DNA of 64,000 nt from NCBI GenBank assembly GCA_900543215.1, contig UQQR01000006.1, positions 1-64,000 on the forward strand, written 5' to 3'. Shown piece by piece: positions 34,737 to 42,514 of the stretch. This stretch comes from an uncultured Oscillospiraceae bacterium (GTDB lineage Bacteria > Bacillota > Clostridia > Oscillospirales > Acutalibacteraceae). The stretch's first letter is position 1; each line of letters starts with the position of its first letter. The notes beneath the pieces were generated by a model. That model was not told the origin of the DNA. It saw nothing but the letters and a program-made list of their open reading frames with translations, and searched no databases. Both the position numbers and the translations under genes were made by a program.

Positions 34737-35201
34737 ATGACAATGGGTACTTTTTTGGCGCTTTTGGGCGCGGCTTTTGCAACAATTTTCGCGGGTATAG
34801 GTTCCGCACGCGGCGTAGGAATGTCGTGTGAGGTAGGTATGGGCGTTTTGGCGGAAGATCCGTCAAAGTTCGGTAAAATGCTCGTTCTTGAGCTCCTTCC
34901 CGGTACACAGGGACTTTACGGATTTATAGTTTCGTTTATCGTGCTTACAAAAATCGGTGTGTTCGGCGGACTTCAGAGTCTTACCACCTGGAACGGCTTT
35001 ATGATACTTGCCGCTTGTCTCCCGATAGCCTTCGGCGGTTTGATTTCCGCAATTTCGCAGGGCAAGGCGGCAGTTGCGGGTATTTCGCTTTTTGCTAAGG
35101 ATGAAAGTGCGTTCCCGAAGGCGCTTGTATCTATAACCCTTGTTGAAATATATGCGCTTTTGGCGTTCCTTATTTCTTTCCTTACTGTAATCCTTCTGTA
35201 A
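34737..35201 (+). CDS. ntpK: V-type ATPase rotor subunit K, with Na+-site residues
   Basis: A 154-residue proteolipid with four membrane helices (duplicated hairpin). Residues matching the E. hirae NtpK sodium ligands are all present: L54, T57 and Q58 in LLPGTQ, Q108 in SQGK, and E137 in LVEIYALL (E. hirae L61, T64, Q65, Q110, E139). This supports Na+ rather than H+ as coupling ion. An extra Glu (E52) lies just before LLPGTQ. AAGGAGGAAAATTAAA precedes the ATG. The gene follows ntpI by 1 nt. Confidence 0.95.
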   Translation: MTMGTFLALLGAAFATIFAGIGSARGVGMSCEVGMGVLAEDPSKFGKMLVLELLPGTQGLYGFIVSFIVLTKIGVFGGLQSLTTWNGFMILAACLPIAFGGLISAISQGKAAVAGISLFAKDESAFPKALVSITLVEIYALLAFLISFLTVILL

Positions 35202-35211
35202 GGTGAAAAAA

Positions 35212-35787
35212 ATGACGGCAAGTGAGAAAATACTTTCCGGTATTACGGACGAAGCGAAGGCTAAAGCCGCAGAGATAACAGCCGAATCCGAGGAAAAGGC
35301 ACGGACCCTTATTGACGAGGCTAAGGCGGAAGCCGAAAAAGAAGCCGATTCAATTAAAGCTGAAGCCGAAAAAAAGGCAAAGCTTATAAGGCAGACGGGC
35401 GAGTCCTCGGCGGCGCTTGTAAAGCGCGACGCAGCGCTTAAATGCAAGCGTGAGCTTATTGACAAGGCTCTTTCTTTCGTGACGGACACCGTAAACGGAT
35501 TTGACGATAAAAAATATTTTGATTTCCTGCTTACAATTATAAACAGGGAAAAGCTTTCCGAAAACGGTTTGATAATGCTGTGTGAAAATGACCTTAAACG
35601 GGACACCGCGGACTTTAAGGAAAGCGTAAAGAAAATGAACCTTACGCTGTCTAAAGATCCTGCCGATATTAACGGCGGTTTCATACTTAAATACGGCGAT
35701 ATTCTCATTAACGGCGAGATTTCGGCGCTTGTTCACGAAAAAAGAGACGAGCTTATAGACGCCGTTAACAAGGAATTGTTTAAATAA
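35212..35787 (+). CDS. ntpE: V-type ATPase peripheral stalk subunit E
   Basis: A 191-residue subunit. The N-terminal third is a long Ala/Glu/Lys-rich helix that pairs with NtpF; the C-terminal globular part binds subunits A and B. The ATG at 35212 is preferred over GTG 35203 because AGGTGA (35201-35206) is properly spaced from it. It follows ntpK directly and precedes ntpC. Confidence 0.9.
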   Translation: MTASEKILSGITDEAKAKAAEITAESEEKARTLIDEAKAEAEKEADSIKAEAEKKAKLIRQTGESSAALVKRDAALKCKRELIDKALSFVTDTVNGFDDKKYFDFLLTIINREKLSENGLIMLCENDLKRDTADFKESVKKMNLTLSKDPADINGGFILKYGDILINGEISALVHEKRDELIDAVNKELFK

Positions 35788-35808
35788 TCCATTTAAGAAG
35801 GTGAGACT

Positions 35809-36786
35809 ATGCCGGAAAAATCCGTAGGCTTTGCGATAGGTAATTTAAGAGCGAGAGAAAATAAGCTTTTAAGAAAAAACGATATGTCGCAGCTTGTTGC
35901 GGCAGGCAGTACGGATGAGCTTGCAAAGCTCTTGCGCGATAAGGGAATAGGCAAAACCGAGACTGCCGATGTTCCGTTGCTTTTAAGCGAGGAAACGGAG
36001 CAAATGTGGAAATATATCACCGAATATGCGCCCGATGAAAATGCTTTTGCGCCGTTTATATGCGAAAATGATTTTCATAACTATAAGGCGGTGCTTAAGG
36101 GCGTTATCAGGGGCAGAGAGTATAAGGACCTGCTTATACTTCCGGCGAGCGTGGAGCTTAACGCCCTTGAAAAATCGGTTAAGGAAAAAAGCTTTGACGC
36201 TTTGCCTGAATGCATGCGCAAATCCGCCCGTGACGCTTATGATGTTCTCGCAAAATCGGGCGACAGCCAGCTTGCGGACTGTATAATCGACGCAGGCTGT
36301 ATGGACGCGCAGAGGGCGGCGGCGCTTAAAACCAAAAACGCAATTATAAAAGAGCTTATTAACGTATCGGTGTTTTATAAGAATATTAAGGCGGCGCTGC
36401 GTGCCGCAAAATCGGCAAGAAACGCCGAATTTCTTGAAAGCGCTCTTACAGAAACGGGCGTTATTCCAAAGTCCGAGCTTGTAAAGGCGGCGCTTTCGGG
36501 CGAGGAAGAGGTTTTAAAACTTCTTTCAAAGGCGGTAACGGTTGGCGGAGCGGGAGCCGCAAAGGCTTACGAGTCTTCGCCCGGAGAATTTGAAAAGTAT
36601 GCCGATAATAAGCTGCTTTCCGTTGCGGGAAAATGCAAGTTTGTAACGCTCGGGGTAGAGCCGCTTGTAGGCTATATGCTTGCTAAAAAAGCGGAAATTA
36701 TGGATCTCCGCATTGTATACAGCGGCGTTAAGACAGGTAAAGAGCCTGAAAAAACTCTCGAAAGGCTGCGTGAGCTTTATGGTTAA
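35809..36786 (+). CDS. ntpC: V-type ATPase subunit C
   Basis: A 325-residue, mainly helical subunit (archaeal/bacterial C, yeast d-like) that forms the socket between central stalk and rotor ring. The family pattern is visible in the N-terminal AIGNLRARENKLL, the NDFHNYKAVLKG region and the C-terminal GYMLAKKAEIMDLRIV. GAAGGTGAG precedes the ATG. The last 8 nt overlap the start of the F subunit gene (ATGGTTAA). Confidence 0.93.
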   Translation: MPEKSVGFAIGNLRARENKLLRKNDMSQLVAAGSTDELAKLLRDKGIGKTETADVPLLLSEETEQMWKYITEYAPDENAFAPFICENDFHNYKAVLKGVIRGREYKDLLILPASVELNALEKSVKEKSFDALPECMRKSARDAYDVLAKSGDSQLADCIIDAGCMDAQRAAALKTKNAIIKELINVSVFYKNIKAALRAAKSARNAEFLESALTETGVIPKSELVKAALSGEEEVLKLLSKAVTVGGAGAAKAYESSPGEFEKYADNKLLSVAGKCKFVTLGVEPLVGYMLAKKAEIMDLRIVYSGVKTGKEPEKTLERLRELYG

Positions 36787-37096
36787 AATAGCGGTTTTGG
36801 GCGATACCGAAAGCATAAAGGGCTTTGCGGCGGTAGGGCTTGATATTTACCCGTGCGACCGTGATAATGACAGCCCCGAGGAATTTAAAAAAATTGTATC
36901 CGCCGGCTACGGCGTGATATTCGTTACGGAACGGTTAGTGCCGTTTCTTGAAAAGGAAATTGAAAAGACCGATAAACAGCTGTCACCGTCGGTAGTACCG
37001 ATAACAGGTGTTTCAGGCAACAACGGGTTCGGCACTGCGGCGCTTAAGGCGGCGGTGGAAAAAGCAGTCGGCTCGGATATAATTTTCAACAGATAG
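36779..37096 (+). CDS. ntpG: V-type ATPase subunit F (NtpG in Enterococcus naming)
   Basis: A 105-residue central-stalk subunit with a Rossmann-like fold: VKIAVLGDTESIKGF, GYGVIFVTERL and VVPITGVSG are typical. The ATG at 36779 overlaps the ntpC end by 8 nt; a longer open frame upstream of this ATG has no ribosome site and lies in the ntpC coding region. It regulates rotation together with subunit D. Confidence 0.92.
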   Translation: MVKIAVLGDTESIKGFAAVGLDIYPCDRDNDSPEEFKKIVSAGYGVIFVTERLVPFLEKEIEKTDKQLSPSVVPITGVSGNNGFGTAALKAAVEKAVGSDIIFNR

Positions 37097-37108
37097 GAGT
37101 TAATCACA

Positions 37109-38878
37109 ATGACCGAAGGAACGATAACCAAGGTCGCCGGACCTCTTGTAATTGCGGAGGGTATGCGCAATGCCGATATGTTCGATGTTGTGCGTGTGTC
37201 GGATAAGCACCTTATTGGTGAAATAATAGAAATGCACGGCGATAAGGCTTCAATTCAGGTTTATGAGGAGACAGCGGGCTTAGGACCGGGCGAAAAGGTT
37301 GTTTCAACAGGAAAACCGCTCAGCGTTGAACTGGGACCCGGACTTATAGGCTCTATATTCGACGGTATTCAAAGACCTCTTGCGGAAATTATGAAGGTTA
37401 GCGGTACAAATCTTCAGCGCGGCGTTGAGGTGCCGAGCCTGTCAAGAGATAAAAAATGGCACTTTGTACCCTCAAAAAAGGTAGGGGACGAGGTTTTCGC
37501 CGGCGATACTATAGGTACGGTTAAGGAAACAGCTATAGTAAACCACAAAATAATGCTCCCGAATAAGGTTTCGGGCAAAATCGTTGAGATAAGCGAGGGC
37601 GATTACACGGTAGAGGACACGGTCTACAAGGTAGAAACCGAAAAGGGTATCCGTGAATTTACCCTTATGCAGTCGTGGCCGGTGCGTGTGGGCAGACCGT
37701 ATAAACGCAAATTATCTCCCGATATTCCGCTTGTAACGGGTCAGCGTGTTATAGATACGCTTTTCCCGATTGCAAAGGGCGGCGTTGCGGCGGTTCCGGG
37801 GCCCTTCGGCTCGGGCAAGACCGTGGTTCAGCACCAGCTTGCGAAATGGGCGGCGGCTGATATTATAGTTTATATCGGCTGCGGCGAGCGCGGTAACGAG
37901 ATGACCGATGTTTTAAACGAGTTCCCCGAGCTTCGTGACCCGAGAACGGGCAATTCGCTTATGGAAAGAACGGTTCTTATCGCAAATACATCGGATATGC
38001 CTGTTGCCGCCCGTGAAGCGTCAATTTACACAGGTATTACAATAGCGGAGTATTTTCGTGATATGGGCTACACCGTAGCGCTTATGGCGGATTCCACCTC
38101 CCGTTGGGCGGAGGCTCTGCGTGAAATGTCGGGCAGACTTGAGGAAATGCCGGGCGAAGAGGGCTATCCTGCTTACTTAGGCTCACGCCTTGCGCAGTTT
38201 TACGAGCGCGCGGGCAGAGTTATCGTAAACGGCAGCGAAGATACCGAGGGAGCGCTTTCTGTTATAGGCGCGGTATCTCCTCCCGGCGGCGATATTTCCG
38301 AGCCTGTTTCGCAGGCAACGCTCAGAATAGTCAAGGTTTTCTGGGGACTTGATTCAGCCCTTGCCTATAAACGCCACTTCCCGGCGATAAACTGGCTTAC
38401 AAGCTATTCGCTTTATGCGGATTCGCTTTCCGAATGGTTCAACAGCACCGTAAAGCCCGATTGGTATAAGCTGAGGGGCAGACTTATGGCTATTCTCCAA
38501 GAGGAATCGGAGCTTGAGGAAATAGTAAAGCTTGTAGGTATGGACGCACTCTCACCGTCCGACCGCTTAAAGCTTGAAGCCGCCCGTTCTATCCGTGAGG
38601 ACTATCTGCACCAGAATGCGTTTGACGAGGTAGATACCTACACCTCGCTTGCTAAGCAGTATCTTATGATGGAGCTTATTTTGGCTTATTACGACAGATC
38701 GCTTGAGGGTCTTAAAAAGGGAGCTTCAATCGAAAGGCTTGTATCGCTCCCATCAAGAGAGCGAATAGGACGCTTTAAGTATACGGACGAAAAGAAGATC
38801 GACAACGAGTTTGCCGATATTAAAGCAGAGCTTGACAGCGATATTGAAAAAGCCGTAAGCGCTAAAGACGAAGATTAA
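37109..38878 (+). CDS. ntpA: V-type ATPase catalytic subunit A
   Basis: A 589-residue catalytic subunit. The P-loop is GPFGSGKTVVQ (near residue 230) and the Walker B region is YTVALMADSTSRWAEALRE. The bulge (non-homologous) region characteristic of V-type A subunits lies between about residues 115 and 200. TAGGAGTTAATCACA precedes the ATG. It forms the hexameric A3B3 head with NtpB. In this type of organism the enzyme may run as an Na+ pump or as a synthase. Confidence 0.97.
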   Translation: MTEGTITKVAGPLVIAEGMRNADMFDVVRVSDKHLIGEIIEMHGDKASIQVYEETAGLGPGEKVVSTGKPLSVELGPGLIGSIFDGIQRPLAEIMKVSGTNLQRGVEVPSLSRDKKWHFVPSKKVGDEVFAGDTIGTVKETAIVNHKIMLPNKVSGKIVEISEGDYTVEDTVYKVETEKGIREFTLMQSWPVRVGRPYKRKLSPDIPLVTGQRVIDTLFPIAKGGVAAVPGPFGSGKTVVQHQLAKWAAADIIVYIGCGERGNEMTDVLNEFPELRDPRTGNSLMERTVLIANTSDMPVAAREASIYTGITIAEYFRDMGYTVALMADSTSRWAEALREMSGRLEEMPGEEGYPAYLGSRLAQFYERAGRVIVNGSEDTEGALSVIGAVSPPGGDISEPVSQATLRIVKVFWGLDSALAYKRHFPAINWLTSYSLYADSLSEWFNSTVKPDWYKLRGRLMAILQEESELEEIVKLVGMDALSPSDRLKLEAARSIREDYLHQNAFDEVDTYTSLAKQYLMMELILAYYDRSLEGLKKGASIERLVSLPSRERIGRFKYTDEKKIDNEFADIKAELDSDIEKAVSAKDED

Positions 38879-38892
38879 GGAGGGGATGCTTT

Positions 38893-40266
38893 ATGCCTAA
38901 GGAATATAAAACTATAAGAGAGGTTGCGGGACCTCTTATGATGGTAAGCGATGTTGAGGGCGTTAAGTATGACGAGCTCGGCGAAATAGAGCTTCCCGAC
39001 GGCGAGATAAGGCGCTGTAAGGTGCTTGAAATAAACGGCACAAACGCGCTTGTTCAGCTGTTTGAAAATTCGGCAGGTATCAACCTTGCCGATTCAAAGG
39101 TAAGATTTTTGGGCCGCGGAATGGAGCTCCCCGTGTCACCCGATATGCTTTCACGCGTATTTGACGGACTGGGCAGACCCATAGACGGCGGACCCGAAAT
39201 AATACCCGAAAAGCGAATGGATATAAACGGCAGACCGATGAACCCCGCGGCAAGAAACTATCCGCAGGAGTTTATTCAGACGGGCGTTTCCGCGATAGAC
39301 GGACTTAACACCCTTGTAAGAGGTCAGAAATTGCCCATATTCTCCGCATCGGGACTTCCGCACGCAAACCTTGCGGCGCAGATAGCCCGTCAGGCAACGG
39401 TTTTGGGCGACGATAATCAGTTCGCCGTTGTATTCGCTGCTATGGGTATTACATTCGAAGAATCAAACTTCTTTATAGATTCGTTTAGGGAAACGGGCGC
39501 TATCGACCGTACCGTTATGTTTGTAAACCTTGCGAACGACCCCGCTATTGAGCGTATCGCTACACCGAAAATGGCGCTTACAGCCGCCGAGTATTTAGCG
39601 TTTGACCTTGGTATGCAGGTACTTGTAATTATGACCGACATTACAAACTACGCCGACGCTTTGCGTGAGGTGTCCGCCGCCCGTAAGGAAGTACCGGGCA
39701 GACGGGGATACCCCGGATATATGTATACCGATCTCGCTACGCTTTATGAGCGTGCGGGCAGACTTAAGGGCAAAGAAGGCTCTATAACCCTTATACCCAT
39801 TTTAACAATGCCCGAGGACGATAAGACCCACCCAATACCAGACCTTACAGGCTACATTACCGAGGGTCAGATAATCTTAAGCCGTGAGCTTTACAGAAAG
39901 GGCGTTACACCGCCTATCGATGTTTTACCGTCTCTTTCCCGTCTTAAGGATAAGGGTATAGGCGAGGGCAGGACCCGTAAGGACCATGCGGCTACTATGA
40001 ACCAGCTTTTTGCGGCGTACGCAAGAGGTAAGGACGCTAAGGAGCTTATGGTAATTTTGGGCGAGGCGGCGCTTACCGATATTGACAAAAAGTATGCCGA
40101 ATTTGCCGACAGATTTGAGAGCGAATATGTTTCGCAGGGCTATAACACAAACCGCACGATTGAGGAGACCCTCAATCTCGGCTGGAAGCTGTTATCAATT
40201 CTGCCGAGAAGCGAGCTTAAACGAATAAACGATGAATTGCTTGATAAATATTACGGTAAGTTTTAA
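38893..40266 (+). CDS. ntpB: V-type ATPase subunit B
   Basis: The 457-residue non-catalytic head subunit. The region equivalent to the P-loop reads ASGLPHANLAAQIARQA and lacks the lysine of a Walker A motif, normal for subunit B. VMTDITNYADALREVSAARKE (here cited as the conserved ITNYADALRE region) and the PSLSRL motif are diagnostic. AAGGAGGGGATG lies before the ATG. It sits 14 nt after ntpA. Confidence 0.97.
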   Translation: MPKEYKTIREVAGPLMMVSDVEGVKYDELGEIELPDGEIRRCKVLEINGTNALVQLFENSAGINLADSKVRFLGRGMELPVSPDMLSRVFDGLGRPIDGGPEIIPEKRMDINGRPMNPAARNYPQEFIQTGVSAIDGLNTLVRGQKLPIFSASGLPHANLAAQIARQATVLGDDNQFAVVFAAMGITFEESNFFIDSFRETGAIDRTVMFVNLANDPAIERIATPKMALTAAEYLAFDLGMQVLVIMTDITNYADALREVSAARKEVPGRRGYPGYMYTDLATLYERAGRLKGKEGSITLIPILTMPEDDKTHPIPDLTGYITEGQIILSRELYRKGVTPPIDVLPSLSRLKDKGIGEGRTRKDHAATMNQLFAAYARGKDAKELMVILGEAALTDIDKKYAEFADRFESEYVSQGYNTNRTIEETLNLGWKLLSILPRSELKRINDELLDKYYGKF

Positions 40267-40280
40267 AGGGGGCGCTTATT

Positions 40281-40952
40281 ATGGCAGTGCTTAATGTAAA
40301 CCCCACACGAATGGAGCTGACAAGGCTTAAAAAACAGCTTTCAACCGCTTTAAGAGGTCATAAACTGCTTAAGGATAAGCGTGACGAGCTTATGCGCCAA
40401 TTCCTTGACGAAATCCGTGAAACTAAAACACTTCGTGAAGAGGTTGAAAGGGAGCTTAAGAGTATTAACGCCGATTTTGTGCTTGCTTCAAGCGTTATGT
40501 CAAAGGAGGCGCTTGATACCGCGCTTTTAGCGCCCAAGCAGGAGGTCTACCTCGATACCGACACCCGTAATGTTATGAGCGTTGATATTCCCGTTTATTC
40601 CTTTAAAACCAGAACCAGTGAGGACTCGGATATTTTTTCCTACGGCTTTGCCTCAACAAGCTTTGAGCTTGACGATGCGGTAGCCGGACTTTCGGCTTTA
40701 TTGCCCAAAATGCTTAAATTAGCCGAAAAGGAAAAAGCGGTAAAGCTTATGGCGGACGAGATTGAAAAAACACGCCGCCGTGTCAATGCGCTTGAGCATG
40801 TTATGATACCGCGCTATCAGGAGACCATTCATTTCATATCTATGAAGCTTGAAGAAAACGAGCGCGCAAGCCGCGCCCGCCTTATGAAGGTCAAGGATAT
40901 GATGATTGAGGAAAACATTGAGTATAAGCATACTCATCCGGATGCGGTTTAG
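40281..40952 (+). CDS. ntpD: V-type ATPase central shaft subunit D
   Basis: A 223-residue rotor shaft protein with long antiparallel helices at both ends. NPTRMELTRLKKQL at the start and RRVNALEHVMIPRYQETI near the end are the family signatures. AAAGGGGGCG precedes the ATG. It is the last gene of the operon, and a strong hairpin follows within 40 nt. Confidence 0.96.
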   Translation: MAVLNVNPTRMELTRLKKQLSTALRGHKLLKDKRDELMRQFLDEIRETKTLREEVERELKSINADFVLASSVMSKEALDTALLAPKQEVYLDTDTRNVMSVDIPVYSFKTRTSEDSDIFSYGFASTSFELDDAVAGLSALLPKMLKLAEKEKAVKLMADEIEKTRRRVNALEHVMIPRYQETIHFISMKLEENERASRARLMKVKDMMIEENIEYKHTHPDAV

Positions 40953-40990
40953 GTTTCGGAATGCGGAATTCGCAATTATAAAAAATAAAG

Positions 40991-41030
40991 CCTGTTGTTA
41001 TCAGCAAAGCTGACAGCAACAGGTTTTTTT
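40991..41030. terminator. Terminator of the V-ATPase operon, shared with the XRE operon
   Basis: CCTGTTGTTATCAGC (40991-41005) pairs with GCTGACAGCAACAGG (41009-41023) apart from one A-C mismatch and one G-U, followed by seven Ts. T-rich sequence on the minus strand allows use by the convergent XRE genes. Confidence 0.88.
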
Positions 41031-41031
41031 A

Positions 41032-41271
41032 TTATTTAAAAAGCTTTTCAATAGGGACATTTAAGGCTTTTGAAATGTAATAAGCTTCTTTATCGGTTGC
41101 AATTCTTATTTGGCCTTCAAGCTTTGAGTAGCTTGTCGGGTTTATGTCAAGACCCATTGTTTGAAGTCTTGCAATAAAATCGTTTTGTTTTATACCTGCC
41201 TCTTTTCGCAGGCGTTCAACATTTTTACCTATCATATTGCAGGTTCCGTATTCACTTTTTCTCAGTTTCAT
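41032..41271 (-). CDS. Small XRE-family HTH protein (third of three)
   Basis: A 79-residue protein with a helix-turn-helix of the Cro/C1 (XRE) type: MIGKNVERLRKEAGIKQNDF, then a turn and NPTSYSKLEGQIR as recognition helix, ending in ALNVPIEKLFK. There is no other domain. GGGTGAT precedes the ATG. It is last in a row of three XRE genes on the minus strand, 18 nt after the second. The targets are unknown. Confidence 0.82.
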   Translation of the reverse strand: MKLRKSEYGTCNMIGKNVERLRKEAGIKQNDFIARLQTMGLDINPTSYSKLEGQIRIATDKEAYYISKALNVPIEKLFK

Positions 41272-41289
41272 AGCATCACCCGAAAGAGC

Positions 41290-41490
41290 TTATTTCTTAT
41301 ATTCCAGTATATCCGATATATCGCAATCAAGGGCGGTGCATATACGGTCAAGGACATATCCGTCATACCGTTTTACCTTATTTTTATAATAATTGTCTAT
41401 CACCTGATACTGTATTTCTGTGCGTTTTGAAAGTTCGTAACGGCTGATATTAAGCCGATTAAGGGTTTTGTCAAGAGTTAAGATAACCAT
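41290..41490 (-). CDS. Small XRE-family HTH protein (second of three)
   Basis: A 66-residue, single-domain HTH protein: LDKTLNRLNISRYELSKRT, recognition helix around QYQVIDNYYKNKV, then the usual LDRICTALDCDISDILEY. This YozG/Cro-like class is common in Firmicutes mobile and accessory regions. GAGGTAAATATAT precedes the ATG. It starts 11 nt after the stop codon of the first XRE gene. Confidence 0.85.
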   Translation of the reverse strand: MVILTLDKTLNRLNISRYELSKRTEIQYQVIDNYYKNKVKRYDGYVLDRICTALDCDISDILEYKK

Positions 41491-41501
41491 ATATATTTAC
41501 C

Positions 41502-41711
41502 TCAGTTTTTCATTTCCGGGTTATCCGTTCGCCCAAGCAAATAATCAACCGATACATTAAAATAATCGGCAAAAGCTATAAGTGTTTTATAGTCCGCCTG
41601 ATGCTTTCCGTTTTCGTAACGGCTGATACTGTTTTGGTTCATCCCTAAATCCATTGCAAGTTTAAGTTGGGATATATTTCTTTTTTCACGCAATTCACGA
41701 AGTCTTTCCAT
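41502..41711 (-). CDS. Small XRE-family HTH protein (first of three)
   Basis: A 69-residue Cro/C1-type repressor: ERLRELREKRNISQLKLAMD, recognition helix NQNSISRYENGKHQ, and the typical C-terminal FADYFNVSVDYLLGRTDNP. The ATG at 41711 follows AAGGTGAT; the frame open further upstream contains the operators and is not coding. Divergent from the SLOG gene and closest to the twin operators, it is the most likely repressor of both units. Confidence 0.88.
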   Translation of the reverse strand: MERLRELREKRNISQLKLAMDLGMNQNSISRYENGKHQADYKTLIAFADYFNVSVDYLLGRTDNPEMKN

Positions 41712-41721
41712 AAATATCACC

Positions 41722-41750
41722 TTGACTTTATTATCCCAAAACGGTATAAT
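41722..41750 (+). promoter_or_regulatory. Promoter of the SLOG gene
   Basis: TTGACT (41722-41727) and TATAAT (41745-41750) are separated by 17 bp. Operator 1 fills the spacer and operator 2 covers the expected start point. Confidence 0.75.
41732..41748. promoter_or_regulatory. Operator 1 of the XRE/SLOG module
   Basis: TATCCCA-AAA-CGGTATA, an imperfect dyad with the same 17-bp layout as operator 2. It lies between the -35 and -10 boxes of the SLOG promoter, and its left edge is 21 bp from the first XRE start codon. Confidence 0.6.
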
Positions 41751-41755
41751 AAAAA

Positions 41756-41772
41756 TATCCCATTTTGGGATA
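41756..41772. promoter_or_regulatory. Operator 2 of the XRE/SLOG module
   Basis: TATCCCA-TTT-TGGGATA, a perfect dyad that extends three further symmetric bases on each side (41753-41775). Its centre is 24 bp from that of operator 1, a little over two helical turns, allowing cooperative binding. Confidence 0.72.
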
Positions 41773-41806
41773 TTTGGCATTTTTATGAAATTTTTGGAGG
41801 AATGCA

Positions 41807-42142
41807 ATGAAAGTAGCGGTAATCGGTTCAAGAGGACTTAGGGTTGATAATTTGGAAAAATACTTACCGAAAGAAACAACGGAGATAGTTTCGGGCGGCG
41901 CAAGGGGCATTGATACCTGCGCAAGGGAATATGCGGTAAGAAATAACATAAAGCTTACGGAGTTTTTGCCCGAGTACGAAAGGTACGGGCGGTCGGCTCC
42001 GATTAAACGCAATTTGCTTATAATTGATTACGCCGATTATGTATTGGCTTTTTGGGACGGCAAATCGCACGGCACAAAGTATGTTATAGATAACTGCAAA
42101 AAGAAAAACAAACTCGTTAGAGTACTTATAGAGATTGAATGA
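41807..42142 (+). CDS. SLOG-fold protein (DUF2493/YspA-like)
   Basis: A 111-residue Rossmann-like SLOG protein related to DprA/Smf and LOG nucleotide-binding domains. The nucleotide loop is VIGSRGL, followed by IVSGGARGIDTCAREYA and then GRSAPIKRNLLIIDYADYVL and AFWDGKSHGTKYVID. SLOG domains bind or process nucleotide-derived ligands; no function is established for this stand-alone class. GGAGG lies 7 nt before the ATG. It is transcribed away from three XRE genes and is controlled by two dyad operators. Confidence 0.82.
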   Translation: MKVAVIGSRGLRVDNLEKYLPKETTEIVSGGARGIDTCAREYAVRNNIKLTEFLPEYERYGRSAPIKRNLLIIDYADYVLAFWDGKSHGTKYVIDNCKKKNKLVRVLIEIE

Positions 42143-42158
42143 AATGACATTTAAACAT

Positions 42159-42193
42159 AAAAAATCGGTTACCGAAACGGCAACCGATTTTTT
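42159..42193. terminator. Bidirectional terminator between the SLOG gene and azlD
   Basis: AAAAAATCGGTT (42159-42170) pairs with AACCGATTTTTT (42182-42193); the loop region also pairs CCG with CGG. A- and T-runs on both sides serve the convergent genes. Confidence 0.9.
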
Positions 42194-42205
42194 CACACTG
42201 TAAAA

Positions 42206-42514
42206 CTATAAAATTATTAATTCTATTATAAAAACCACCGCGCAGGAGCATACCGCAACCCCGAAAAGGCTCACACCGAAGTACGCAAGCAGAACGCCCG
42301 TTATAAGCGCCGCAATGCCCGACCAGACGCTTTGTGTGCAGTCTATAATCGCAGGGAAGGTCATTATTGCAAGTGTGACATACGGAACATAGTAGAGAAA
42401 AGACCTGAGGGTTACATTGGTTATCTTTTTTCTTATCAGCGTAAGGGGCAGTACCCTTATAAGAAATGTGACCGCGGTCATTACAGCTATATAAACATAT
42501 ACATTATGCTTCAT
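42206..42514 (-). CDS. azlD: AzlD-type branched-chain amino acid exporter subunit
   Basis: A 102-residue membrane protein with four helices. It pairs with AzlC to export branched-chain amino acids or analogues (BrnFE type). The motif TFLIRVLPLTLIRKK near the N-terminus is characteristic. The ATG at 42514 is chosen because GGAGG lies 9 nt before it; it overlaps the end of azlC by 11 nt. The further upstream start has no ribosome site. Confidence 0.9.
   Translation of the reverse strand: MKHNVYVYIAVMTAVTFLIRVLPLTLIRKKITNVTLRSFLYYVPYVTLAIMTFPAIIDCTQSVWSGIAALITGVLLAYFGVSLFGVAVCSCAVVFIIELIIL

Noticed and set aside
41731..42012. Minus-strand frame across the SLOG promoter and gene
   Set aside because: Antisense to the SLOG gene and covers the promoter and operators; no ribosome site or homology.
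41032..42142. XRE genes as part of a prophage
   Set aside because: No integrase, attachment repeat, structural or lysis gene is nearby; core genes flank the cluster on both sides.
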